DNA from: Beijerinckiaceae bacterium
GTDB lineage: Bacteria > Pseudomonadota > Alphaproteobacteria > Rhizobiales > Beijerinckiaceae
Direction of reading: 5' to 3'
Length of the DNA stretch: 42,106 nt
Assembly (NCBI GenBank): GCA_006514895.1
Contig: VDMG01000290.1
Coordinates: forward strand, 1 to 42,106
Shown piece after piece: positions 10,448 to 18,710 of the stretch (its first letter is position 1; each line of letters begins with the position of its first letter). Below the pieces are notes generated by a model. That model did no database searches. It saw nothing but the letters and a program-made list of their open reading frames with translations, and was not told the DNA's origin. The position numbers were made by a program, and so were the translations under genes.

Positions 10448-11489
10448 GGTAATTCCTCTGGGCGGATTCCAATATTTGGCATCCGCCGCTAGCCGCACTA
10501 CTTTTCAACCTATAGAACTATCCAAACCAATAGGAAATGCGCCAATTCCGTCCACTTCGCGATCGGGCAAAGCCTTCCCCTTCAGACTTGGGACGCGTGG
10601 CAGCCCCTTGGCGCTCGCCCAGACGCGCGAACTCATGGATCGCCTCCTAGAAGCACATGGCTTCGGCGCGGGCGCAATCGAGATCACCGCCATAAAAACC
10701 AGCGGTGACATGATTCTTAACGTGCCGTTGAGCGAAGCCGGCGGCAAGGGGCTTTTCACCAAGGAGCTCGACCTTGCCTTGCAGCAAGGCGATATCGCAA
10801 TCGCGGTGCATTCGGCGAAGGATTTGCCAACATTCTTGCCGGCGGGAATAGAAATCGCCGGCTATCTCCCGCGCGAGGACGTGCGCGACGCGTGGATTTC
10901 TCCGCACGCGGCCCATCCGCTCGAGCTTCCCATGGGCAGTATTGTCGGGACCGCTTCGCTGCGCCGGGGCGCAATGCTCAAGCGGCTGCGGCCGGACCTG
11001 AAAATCAGCCTATTGCGCGGCAATGTCGAGACACGCCTCGCCAAGGTCGCCAAGGGCGAAGCCGACGCCACTTTGCTCGCGCTTGCCGGTCTGAAGCGCC
11101 TCGGGCTCGAAGCCAGCGCCACGAGCGTTCTGGACGTGGGGGACTTTGTTCCGGCGGCTGGCCAGGGCGCGATCGCCATTACCATGCGGACTGGCGACGA
11201 AGTTGCGCGGGCACTCCTCGCGCCGGTTCTCGATGCGCGGACAGCCGTCGCCCTCGCGGCGGAGCGCGCCTTTCTCGGTGTTCTCGATGGCTCCTGCAAG
11301 ACGCCGATCGGCGCATACGCATGCGTCGAAGCTGGCAACGTCGCATTTCGCGCCATCGTGCTAAAACCCGATGGCTCGCAGTTTTTCGAGACAGTGGCGT
11401 CTGGGCCATCGAGCGATGCGGCATTGCTCGGAGATGCGGCGGGACAAGATCTCGCGGCGCAAATTCCCGCCGGTTTTTTCGATCCGTAA
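10446..11489 (+). CDS. hemC: Hydroxymethylbilane synthase (porphobilinogen deaminase)
   Basis: [70 protein letters not shown] (dipyrromethane Cys). Start uncertain: in-frame ATG 10446 overlaps the tsaD start; a TTG at 10476 is an alternative. Confidence 0.92.
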   Translation: MVIPLGGFQYLASAASRTTFQPIELSKPIGNAPIPSTSRSGKAFPFRLGTRGSPLALAQTRELMDRLLEAHGFGAGAIEITAIKTSGDMILNVPLSEAGGKGLFTKELDLALQQGDIAIAVHSAKDLPTFLPAGIEIAGYLPREDVRDAWISPHAAHPLELPMGSIVGTASLRRGAMLKRLRPDLKISLLRGNVETRLAKVAKGEADATLLALAGLKRLGLEASATSVLDVGDFVPAAGQGAIAITMRTGDEVARALLAPVLDARTAVALAAERAFLGVLDGSCKTPIGAYACVEAGNVAFRAIVLKPDGSQFFETVASGPSSDAALLGDAAGQDLAAQIPAGFFDP

Positions 11490-11620
11490 CGTGAGGACAT
11501 CACTTTCCTAAATCTCGCCCGCTCATGCCATATGGCGAATGCGCCAAACTTTGCGCCTTCCCGCTATTTGGCCTACGATGGCGCTAATGATAGCCGGAAT
11601 GGCAGGAAGGAAACGCCCGC

Positions 11621-13579
11621 ATGACAGGTTCACCTATGAAGGCCGCGGTGGCCGGGCCGCGCTCCGTCGCATTGATCGGCCCCTATGGAAGCGGCAAGTC
11701 GACACTCTTCGACGCTCTAATGGCCGAGGCGGGGACGCCCGTGAAACGGCCAAGCGACATTCGCAAGCGCGTCGTCAGCACTGAGGTGAGGCTTGGGCAT
11801 TGTTCCTTTCTGGGCGACCGCTGGTCGATCTTGGATTGTCCGGGTTCGGTTGAATTCGCCTATGAGACGGAAGGAGCGCTCGCGGCGATCGATCTCGCCA
11901 TTGTCGTCTGCGAGCCAATGGCGGGCCGCGCTTCCAGCGTGGCGCTCCTGCTGAAGGCGCTTGAGGATTCTCGGCTTCCCCACCTGATCTATGTCAATAA
12001 GATCGATACGCTGACCGGCTCTCTCGACGACACGCTTGCGGCGCTCCAGTCCTATTCCAAATATCCTCTGGCGCCACGGCAATTGCCGATCCGCGAGAAT
12101 GATGTGGTGGCTGGCTATATCGACGTCGTGAGCAAACGCGCCTACCGTTACGGCACGAACCAAGCCGCTGAGCGTATCGAAATTCCCGCGCAACTGCGTG
12201 ATCCCGAGAAGCAGGCGCTCGACGGACTGGCCGAGGTGCTGGCCGACCAGGACGATGCTCTGTTGGAAAAATTGATCGAGGAAGTGGAGCCGACGGCGGC
12301 GGAGCTTTATCAGCATTTGCACAAGGATCAAGCGAGCGGCACGATCGTCGAAGTATTCTTTGGATCGGCCGCCCGGGGGCAAGGCATTTTTCCCCTCTGG
12401 AAGGCCATGCGGCACGACGTGCCGGATGCCGCCGAAACGGCGGAGCACCGCGGCATCGCTGCCAACGCAGAGCCGCTGGTTCAAATATTCAAGACGCTTC
12501 AAGCAGGCAAGCTTTCCTATGGCCGCATTTGGCGCGGTGTCCTGCGCGACAGCGCCACCTTCGATGGGGTGCGTGTCGGCGGCATTCACCGCTTCCCCGG
12601 CGGCGAATCCGTCCGGGTGCCGGAGGCCGGCGCGGGGGAGCTGGTCGCGCTCGGGCGGCTCGACGGAGTCGCGACGGGGACGGTCCTTGGAAACGCCGGC
12701 GCGGCAGCGTCCCTGCCCTATCCCGCCCCGCCACCGCCGGTCTATGCGCTTGCGATCATGGCAAAAGACCACAAGGACGATGTCAAGCTTTCAGGCGCCT
12801 TGCACAAACTCGTTTTGGAAGACCCAGCCCTTAGCGTCGAGCACAATATCGAAACCGGTGAGACGCTCCTGAAGGGGCAAGGCGAGATTCATCTCAATAC
12901 GGCCATTGAACGCCTCGCCACCACCTACAACCTCCTGATCACGACGGCCTCGCCGAAAATCGCGTTCAAGGAAACGATCAGGCGCAAAGTTTCCCAGCAC
13001 TCAAGGCTCAAACGCCAAACTGGCGGGCATGGCCAATTCGCCGACATCAAGCTCGAGATTGAGCCGCGCGGCCGCGGCGAGGGCTTTTTGTTCATCGATA
13101 AGATCGTCGGCGGCGCGGTGCCAAGGCAATATATACCGGCGGTCGGCGAAGCCGCCGAGGAAGCAATGCAAAAAGGACCGTTCGGCTATCCCGTCGTCGA
13201 CGTCGCGGTGACCTTGGTCGATGGCATGTTCCATGCCGTCGACAGCTCCGACATGGCTTTTCGAACCGCGACCCGCTTAGGGATTACCGAGGGTCTCGCC
13301 AAGGCCGACCCGGTGCTGTTAGAGCCGATCGAACATGTCACGGCGAGCGTGCCGAATAGTTTCACCGCCGCGGCGCAACGCTTGCTGTCAGGCCGCCGGG
13401 GTCAGATCCTGGGCTATGCCGAGCGGCCCGGCTGGCCCGGCTGGGACAATGTCGAGGCGCTCGTACCGGCGGCGGAACTGCATGATTTCATCATCGAGCT
13501 GCGGTCGGACACCATGGGGCTTGGCCACTATCGCCACCATTTCGACCATCTCGCGGAAGCCCGCGGCATGACGCCTTAG
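11621..13579 (+). CDS. Elongation factor G-like translational GTPase (EF-G2 type)
   Basis: G1 GPYGSGKST, G3-like DCPGS, G4 NKID; later EF-G domains (GQGEIHLNTAIERL, SRLKRQTGGHGQFADIKLEIEPRGRGEGFLFIDKIVGGAVPRQYIPAV). Confidence 0.88.
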   Translation: MTGSPMKAAVAGPRSVALIGPYGSGKSTLFDALMAEAGTPVKRPSDIRKRVVSTEVRLGHCSFLGDRWSILDCPGSVEFAYETEGALAAIDLAIVVCEPMAGRASSVALLLKALEDSRLPHLIYVNKIDTLTGSLDDTLAALQSYSKYPLAPRQLPIRENDVVAGYIDVVSKRAYRYGTNQAAERIEIPAQLRDPEKQALDGLAEVLADQDDALLEKLIEEVEPTAAELYQHLHKDQASGTIVEVFFGSAARGQGIFPLWKAMRHDVPDAAETAEHRGIAANAEPLVQIFKTLQAGKLSYGRIWRGVLRDSATFDGVRVGGIHRFPGGESVRVPEAGAGELVALGRLDGVATGTVLGNAGAAASLPYPAPPPPVYALAIMAKDHKDDVKLSGALHKLVLEDPALSVEHNIETGETLLKGQGEIHLNTAIERLATTYNLLITTASPKIAFKETIRRKVSQHSRLKRQTGGHGQFADIKLEIEPRGRGEGFLFIDKIVGGAVPRQYIPAVGEAAEEAMQKGPFGYPVVDVAVTLVDGMFHAVDSSDMAFRTATRLGITEGLAKADPVLLEPIEHVTASVPNSFTAAAQRLLSGRRGQILGYAERPGWPGWDNVEALVPAAELHDFIIELRSDTMGLGHYRHHFDHLAEARGMTP

Positions 13580-13626
13580 AGCAAGTCCCGAAAAAATTGC
13601 TCAACGTTTTCGATAAGGACCTGTCC
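13579..13626. repeat. Imperfect inverted repeat abutting the EF-G-like stop codon; candidate dispersed intergenic repeat
   Basis: AGCAAGTCCCGAAAA ... TTTTCGATAAGGACCTGTCC form an imperfect hairpin; resembles intergenic repeats I recall from related Rhizobiales, not verified. Confidence 0.4.
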
Positions 13627-13836
13627 AACTCTTTGAATTTGAGCGATTCCTTTTCGATCATGTGTTTCCAGTGCGGGGCAAGCGCCAAGCTGGTACGTCT
13701 GGTACCGGATCCACCGGATTTCGCGCCGCCGTGCCGCGCAACCGAGGGCGCGGCGCGAGCGCGGCGCGATCTTCCGCGCATTCCCACCAGTTTCAGACCG
13801 CCGGGATGTCTAGGGCTTTGTATAATTTGTCCCCGC

Positions 13837-13878
13837 AATCGGACAAAAATGTTTCACTTGAAACAATTTTGTCCGATT
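13837..13878. repeat. 42-bp near-perfect inverted repeat containing a parS-like core
   Basis: AATCGGACAAAAATGTTTCA-CT-TGAAACAATTTTGTCCGATT; arms of 20 nt match with one mismatch. Confidence 0.9.
13850..13865. promoter_or_regulatory. Candidate ParB-binding site (parS)
   Basis: TGTTTCACTTGAAACA differs at one of 16 positions from the consensus TGTTTCACGTGAAACA. Confidence 0.65.
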
Positions 13879-13945
13879 GAGCGGGAAAATCGACAAAGTG
13901 GGCTTTGATCATAGGCTGGATTTGAGAAACCGAACAAGCGTGAGC

Positions 13946-14944
13946 ATGAGTTGCGAAGACAACCTTTGCTTTGCCTATCGCGTTGCGCCGGAGCATGGCG
14001 GCGAGAGGCTCGACCGTTTTCTCGCGGCGGCGGCTGCTGGGAAGAATTTGTCGCGTACGAGAATCAAAAGCTTGATCGAAGCGGGCCACGCGTCAATCGA
14101 CGGCGCGCCGGTAAAAGACCCGAGTCTTCTGCTTCGCGCCGGCCAAACCGCCAGCTTGCACCTGCCCCTTCCCGCCGATCCCGTGCCTTCCGGAGAAAAT
14201 ATTCCGCTCAAAATCGTCTTCGAGGACGAACATCTGCTCGTCATCGACAAACCGGCGGGGCTCGTGGTGCATCCAGCGGCCGGGCATGAAACAGGAACGC
14301 TCGTCAATGCGCTGATCGCCCATTGCGGCGCCAGCCTCTCAGGGATAGGTGGCGTGCGGCGGCCCGGAATCGTGCACCGTCTCGACAAGGATACTTCGGG
14401 GCTATTGATCGCGGCGAAGACGGACGCGGCGCACCAGGGAATGGCCGAACTCTTCGCCGATCACGGCAAAACCTTGCCGCTCATTCGTGAGTATCTGGCT
14501 TTCGTTTGGGGCATTCCGGCGCGGCCTTCCGGCACGATCGACGCGCCGCTCGCCCGTCATGCCACGAGCCGCGAAAAGATCGCGGTCGTGCCACCCGGGC
14601 GTGGCCGCCGCGCGGTGACCCATTGGCGGCTTATCGAAAGCTTTGCTGGAGAAGCGAGCTTCGTTTCCTGCAGGCTGGAGACAGGGCGAACCCATCAAAT
14701 CCGCGTTCATATGGCGCATGCGGGTCATCCAATTCTTGGCGACCCAGTCTATGCGGCAGGCTTCAAGAGCAAGACCGCGCGGCTTCGTGCGGCTGCGAAG
14801 GTCGGCCTCGACTCTCTTACCCGGCAAGCCTTGCACGCGGCGGTGTTGGGGTTCCCGCACCCAGTAACCGGTGTCCAAATGCGTTTCGAAAGTCCTCTGC
14901 CGCTAGACTTGCGAAGGCTGCTAGAGGCGCTTGCCGGCGGCTAA
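13946..14944 (+). CDS. RluA/RluD-family 23S rRNA pseudouridine synthase
   Basis: S4-like N-terminus (ERLDRFLAAAAAGKNLSRTRIKSLIEAGHASIDG), catalytic motif GIVHRLDKDTSGLLIAAKT, RTHQIRVHMAHAGHPILGDPVY. Start at MSCEDN (13946). Confidence 0.9.
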   Translation: MSCEDNLCFAYRVAPEHGGERLDRFLAAAAAGKNLSRTRIKSLIEAGHASIDGAPVKDPSLLLRAGQTASLHLPLPADPVPSGENIPLKIVFEDEHLLVIDKPAGLVVHPAAGHETGTLVNALIAHCGASLSGIGGVRRPGIVHRLDKDTSGLLIAAKTDAAHQGMAELFADHGKTLPLIREYLAFVWGIPARPSGTIDAPLARHATSREKIAVVPPGRGRRAVTHWRLIESFAGEASFVSCRLETGRTHQIRVHMAHAGHPILGDPVYAAGFKSKTARLRAAAKVGLDSLTRQALHAAVLGFPHPVTGVQMRFESPLPLDLRRLLEALAGG

Positions 14945-14982
14945 CGCGCGAACCCACGGCCAACACATTTAATCCTCCGCCC

Positions 14983-15103
14983 CTAGGGCATGATGATTTT
15001 GGATTGAACCAATCCAAAATCATGAACGTGATCGATTCCAAAAGTTGAGAGCGGGATGCGGGCGGAAAACCGGATTCCACTTCTCCTCACTCTAGGGCAT
15101 GAT
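14983..15103. repeat. Intergenic repeat unit with a perfect hairpin, bounded by direct repeats CTAGGGCATGAT
   Basis: CTAGGGCATGAT at 14983-14994 and 15092-15103; inside, ATGATTTTGGATTG-AAC-CAATCCAAAATCAT (14993-15023) is a perfect 14-bp stem. Confidence 0.7.
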
Positions 15104-15228
15104 CAATAGATCACGCAACAAACAAAGAGCATGCGTGCTTCAACTTGAAACGCTCATGGTCGAAGCGCTTTGCGCTTTGCGCCGCCGAAAGCACATCACT
15201 CTGGCCATCGCCCGGCGCGGCTTTTTTT

Positions 15229-16638
15229 TCAACCTAAGGCTTTCACGATGCCGTCGACCATTTTCTTGGCGTCGCCGAAAAGCATCGTCGTATTGTTTCT
15301 AAAAAACAATTCGTTTTCGACGCCGGCGTAGCCAGAGCCCAGTCCGCGTTTGACGAAGAGCACATCCTTGGCGTACTCCACATCGAGGATTGGCATGCCA
15401 TAGATTGGCGACGACGAATCGGTTTTCGCGGCGGGGTTTGTCACGTCGTTGGCGCCGATGACGAAAGCGACATCGGCGCCAGGAAATTCCGGATTGATAT
15501 CTTCGAGCTCGAAGACCTCGTCATAAGGCACATTGGCTTCGGCGAGCAGAACATTCATGTGCCCCGGCATGCGTCCAGCGACCGGATGGATCGCGTATTT
15601 GACGTCGATGCCTTTGCTTTTCAGGATGTCAGCCATTTCCCGCAAGGCATGCTGCGCCTGGGCAACCGCCATCCCATAGCCTGGAACGACTATTACTCTC
15701 TTCGCGGCGAGCAAGATTTTGGCGGCATCCTCCGCCGAACCTTGCTTCACTGGCGGCCGCTCCACGTCGCCCTCACCAGCAGCGGGCGCCGCAACTTCGC
15801 CGCCAAAACCGCCGAGGATCACCGAGATGAAGGAGCGGTTCATCCCCTTGCACATGACGTAGGAAAGAATAGCGCCGGACGAACCGACGAGAGCGCCGGT
15901 GATGATCAAGGCCAGATTGGAGAGGGTGAACCCGACGGCCGCCGCGGCCCATCCCGAATAGGAATTGAGCATCGAAATCACGACCGGCATGTCGGCGCCG
16001 CCAATCGGTACAATGAGCAGAACGCCAAGCGCGAAGGATACGAGCACAATCAGCCAAAAGACAAAATGGGCTTCGGTTGCTATGAACGCAAAGATGAAGA
16101 TCGCGAGCAATATGCCAAGCCCGATGTTGATCGCGTGCCGGTTCGGTAGGAGAATGGGGTTGCCGCTCATCCGCCCGTCGAGCTTGAGGAATGCGATCAC
16201 CGAGCCGGTGAATGTGATCGCGCCGATCGCGGCACCGAGTGACATTTCAAACAGCGTCGTGCTATGAATCGAATTAGGCAAGCCGAGACCGAAGCCTTGC
16301 GGCCCGTAGAGAGCGCTCGCCGCCACAAACACGGCCGCAAGGCCGACGAGAGCATGGAACAGAGCCACGAGCTGAGGCATCGCCGTCATCTGAATGGTGC
16401 GGGCCCGCCATACCCCAATACTGCCGCCGATCCCCATCGCGAGCAGGACCCACAGAAACGAGAAGAATCCCCATGGCAGTTGATAGAGGAGAGTTGTCGC
16501 TCCCGCAATCGCCATGCCTATCACGCCGAAACGGTTGCCCTGCCGAGCGGTTTCCGGAGAAGACAGGCCGCGCAGGGCGAGAATGAAAAGCACGCCAGAG
16601 GTAAGATAAAGAAGGGCTGCGATATTTCCGTTCAACAT
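15229..16638 (-). CDS. pntB: NAD(P) transhydrogenase subunit beta
   Basis: MLNGNIAALLYLTSGVLFILALRGLSSPETARQGN..., VIVVPGYGMAVAQAQHAL, HPVAGRMPGHMNVLLAEANVPYDEV. Confidence 0.95.
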   Translation of the reverse strand: MLNGNIAALLYLTSGVLFILALRGLSSPETARQGNRFGVIGMAIAGATTLLYQLPWGFFSFLWVLLAMGIGGSIGVWRARTIQMTAMPQLVALFHALVGLAAVFVAASALYGPQGFGLGLPNSIHSTTLFEMSLGAAIGAITFTGSVIAFLKLDGRMSGNPILLPNRHAINIGLGILLAIFIFAFIATEAHFVFWLIVLVSFALGVLLIVPIGGADMPVVISMLNSYSGWAAAAVGFTLSNLALIITGALVGSSGAILSYVMCKGMNRSFISVILGGFGGEVAAPAAGEGDVERPPVKQGSAEDAAKILLAAKRVIVVPGYGMAVAQAQHALREMADILKSKGIDVKYAIHPVAGRMPGHMNVLLAEANVPYDEVFELEDINPEFPGADVAFVIGANDVTNPAAKTDSSSPIYGMPILDVEYAKDVLFVKRGLGSGYAGVENELFFRNNTTMLFGDAKKMVDGIVKALG

Positions 16639-16642
16639 CGGT

Positions 16643-17074
16643 TCAGCCCTTTTTCTTGAACATGGACAGCATGCGCTCTGTGACGAGGAAGCCACCGAAA
16701 ATATTGACCGAAGCCAGGGTAAGCGCGAGGAACCCAAAAAAGCGGGCGATGCTTGATCCCTCGCCCACGCTTTCATCAATGCCGGCCGCAAGTAGAGCGC
16801 CAACCACGATGACCGAGGAAATCGCGTTGGTGACCGACATCAGCGGGGTGTGCAGCGAAGGGGTTACAGCCCAGACGACGTAATAGCCAACGATCACGGC
16901 AAGCGCGAAAATCGCTAGCCGGAACATGAAAGGATCGATTGCCCCGCCGCTTGCCGCCGAGGCGCCGACCGCGATCTGGTCGGCTACGTTCTGGGCGGTA
17001 TCGGCGGCGTGCCGCGCCGCCTGTGCTGCACCCTGTATCTTTTCCAACAATTGTGGATCGATTTCGGTTGCCAT
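16643..17074 (-). CDS. pntAB: NAD(P) transhydrogenase subunit alpha, membrane part
   Basis: Translation with hydrophobic segments ([39 protein letters not shown]) typical of the split alpha-2 subunit; lies between pntAA and pntB. Confidence 0.92.
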   Translation of the reverse strand: MATEIDPQLLEKIQGAAQAARHAADTAQNVADQIAVGASAASGGAIDPFMFRLAIFALAVIVGYYVVWAVTPSLHTPLMSVTNAISSVIVVGALLAAGIDESVGEGSSIARFFGFLALTLASVNIFGGFLVTERMLSMFKKKG

Positions 17075-17137
17075 CTCATGCCCTCCTTTATTTTCTTGTC
17101 GATGGAGATCTCGGATCGTTGGCTTAGACTTTTGGAC

Positions 17138-18277
17138 TCAGCCGCCCGCTTGAAAGCTTGGATGCGCGAGGGCCCCACCCTTGGTGAGCAAGGTTGCCTT
17201 GACGAGTTCATCGTCCCATTTGATCGCGAGCGACTTGGTTTTTGGATCGATAAGTGTTTCGATGAATGCCAGTAGATTTTTCGCGTAGAGAGCTGAGGCG
17301 GTGGCGGGCAAGCGCCCGGCGATATTCACTGGGCCAAGGATCCTGACGCCGTTTTTTGAAACGACGGTCTCGCCGGGTTTCGCCAATTCGCAATTACCGC
17401 CACGTTCCACGGCGAGATCGACGATCACCGAGCCGGGACGCATCGATTCCACCATGGGCGCCGTGATAAGGAGCGGCGCCGTGCGGCCGGGAATAAGGGC
17501 GGTCGCGATGACGATGTCTTGAGAGGCGATGTGCGAAGAGATGAGCGCCGCCTGTTTCGCTTTATACTCCGCCGACATTTCCTTGGCGTAGCCCGCGGCC
17601 GTCTCGGCCTGCTTGAATTCCTCATCTTCGACCGCGACGAATTTGGCCCCCAGCGAAACGACTTGCTCCTTGGTTGCTGGCCGGACGTCGGTCGCGGTCA
17701 CGATGGCAGCAAGCTTGCGGGCGGTGGCGATCGCCTGCAGCCCCGCGACGCCGACGCCCATGATAAAGATTTTCGCGGGTTGAATCATACCCGCCGCCGT
17801 CATCATCATCGGAATGACCCGGCCGTATTCGGCGGCGGCATCGATGACGGCGCGATAGCCAGCGATATTGGCCTGGCTCGAAAGGACGTCCATCGTCTGC
17901 GCTCTTGTGATGCGCGGCATGAGTTCCATCGCGAAGGCGCAAACCCCCGCCGATGCCAAGGACTGCAAAGCATCGATATGCCCATAAGGATCCATCACCG
18001 CGATGATGGCGGCGCCTTGCTTGGCGCCCGCGATATCCGCGGCGCTCGGCCGCCGGACTCGCAGGACAATATCGGCGTCTTGAACAGCGGCCCCCGTGGT
18101 GGGCGCGATCGTGGCACCAGCCGCCGCGTAGTCTTGATCCGGAATGCCGGATCTAAGTCCAGCGCCAGTTTGTATCCTAACCTCCGCGCCGAGGCCAACA
18201 AGTTTCTTAACCGTCTCGGGCGTCGCGGCGACACGGCCCTCGACCGGATCGTTTTCGGCGGGAATGGCAATCAGCAT
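17138..18277 (-). CDS. pntAA: NAD(P) transhydrogenase subunit alpha, soluble part
   Basis: MLIAIPAENDPVEGRVAATPETVKKLVGLGAEV, VGVAGLQAIATARKLAAIVTATDVRPATKEQVVSLGAKF. Confidence 0.94.
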   Translation of the reverse strand: MLIAIPAENDPVEGRVAATPETVKKLVGLGAEVRIQTGAGLRSGIPDQDYAAAGATIAPTTGAAVQDADIVLRVRRPSAADIAGAKQGAAIIAVMDPYGHIDALQSLASAGVCAFAMELMPRITRAQTMDVLSSQANIAGYRAVIDAAAEYGRVIPMMMTAAGMIQPAKIFIMGVGVAGLQAIATARKLAAIVTATDVRPATKEQVVSLGAKFVAVEDEEFKQAETAAGYAKEMSAEYKAKQAALISSHIASQDIVIATALIPGRTAPLLITAPMVESMRPGSVIVDLAVERGGNCELAKPGETVVSKNGVRILGPVNIAGRLPATASALYAKNLLAFIETLIDPKTKSLAIKWDDELVKATLLTKGGALAHPSFQAGG

Positions 18278-18304
18278 GAATGGCTCCGGGAATCCTTGAA
18301 GCTT

Positions 18305-18330
18305 TGACCCAGCCCGATGACCCAGCCCGA
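18305..18330. repeat. 13-bp exact tandem duplication upstream of pntAA
   Basis: TGACCCAGCCCGA TGACCCAGCCCGA. Confidence 0.9.
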
Positions 18331-18383
18331 TTTTTGTTCACCGGTCAAGCTGCGACCGGAAGCGCCGACGAAGCCGGCAATAG

Positions 18384-18533
18384 CTAGCCCAAGAAAAAAG
18401 CCAGCAAGGCGAGGAGGAGAGCCACGCCAGCCACAGTGTATTTTATGAGCTGGATAAACGTCTGGTAGGTTTTTTCATGTTCGCCGTAGTCCATCGCGGG
18501 ATGGCCCGCGGATTGAGCATGATTCTCAGCCAT
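18384..18533 (-). CDS. Small membrane protein, aa3-type cytochrome c oxidase subunit IV family
   Basis: MAENHAQSAGHPAMDYGEHEKTYQTFIQLIKYTVAGVALLLALLAFFLG: 'MDYxEHExTYxxF' followed by a single C-terminal TM helix. Confidence 0.8.
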   Translation of the reverse strand: MAENHAQSAGHPAMDYGEHEKTYQTFIQLIKYTVAGVALLLALLAFFLG

Positions 18534-18710
18534 TGTGCCACCGTTGTTGCGAGTTCCGTTTCGTTGTAGCTTTTGCAATGATTTTCATCGCGCGCAAGAG
18601 GGAAATGGATCGAATCTGCCAAATTCTTGTGCAGAGCAGAATTTTACGCAAGTGGCAAGCGTCGCAGGCGTTCAAGCTTGATCCGAAATGAATTTGGAAT
18701 CGCCTCGCCA

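Noticed and set aside
15118-15170. TTCAACTTGAA as a second parS-like site
   Set aside because: Symmetry centre and spacing do not match TGTTTCAC-GTGAAACA; better explained as part of the intergenic hairpin repeat.
15559-16149. 196-aa plus-strand ORF
   Set aside because: Antisense to pntB; composition (Asp/Arg/His-rich) indicates a mirror frame.
17519-18307. 262-aa plus-strand ORF
   Set aside because: Antisense to pntAA, whose translation is convincing; product is low-complexity and Arg/Gly/Asp-rich.
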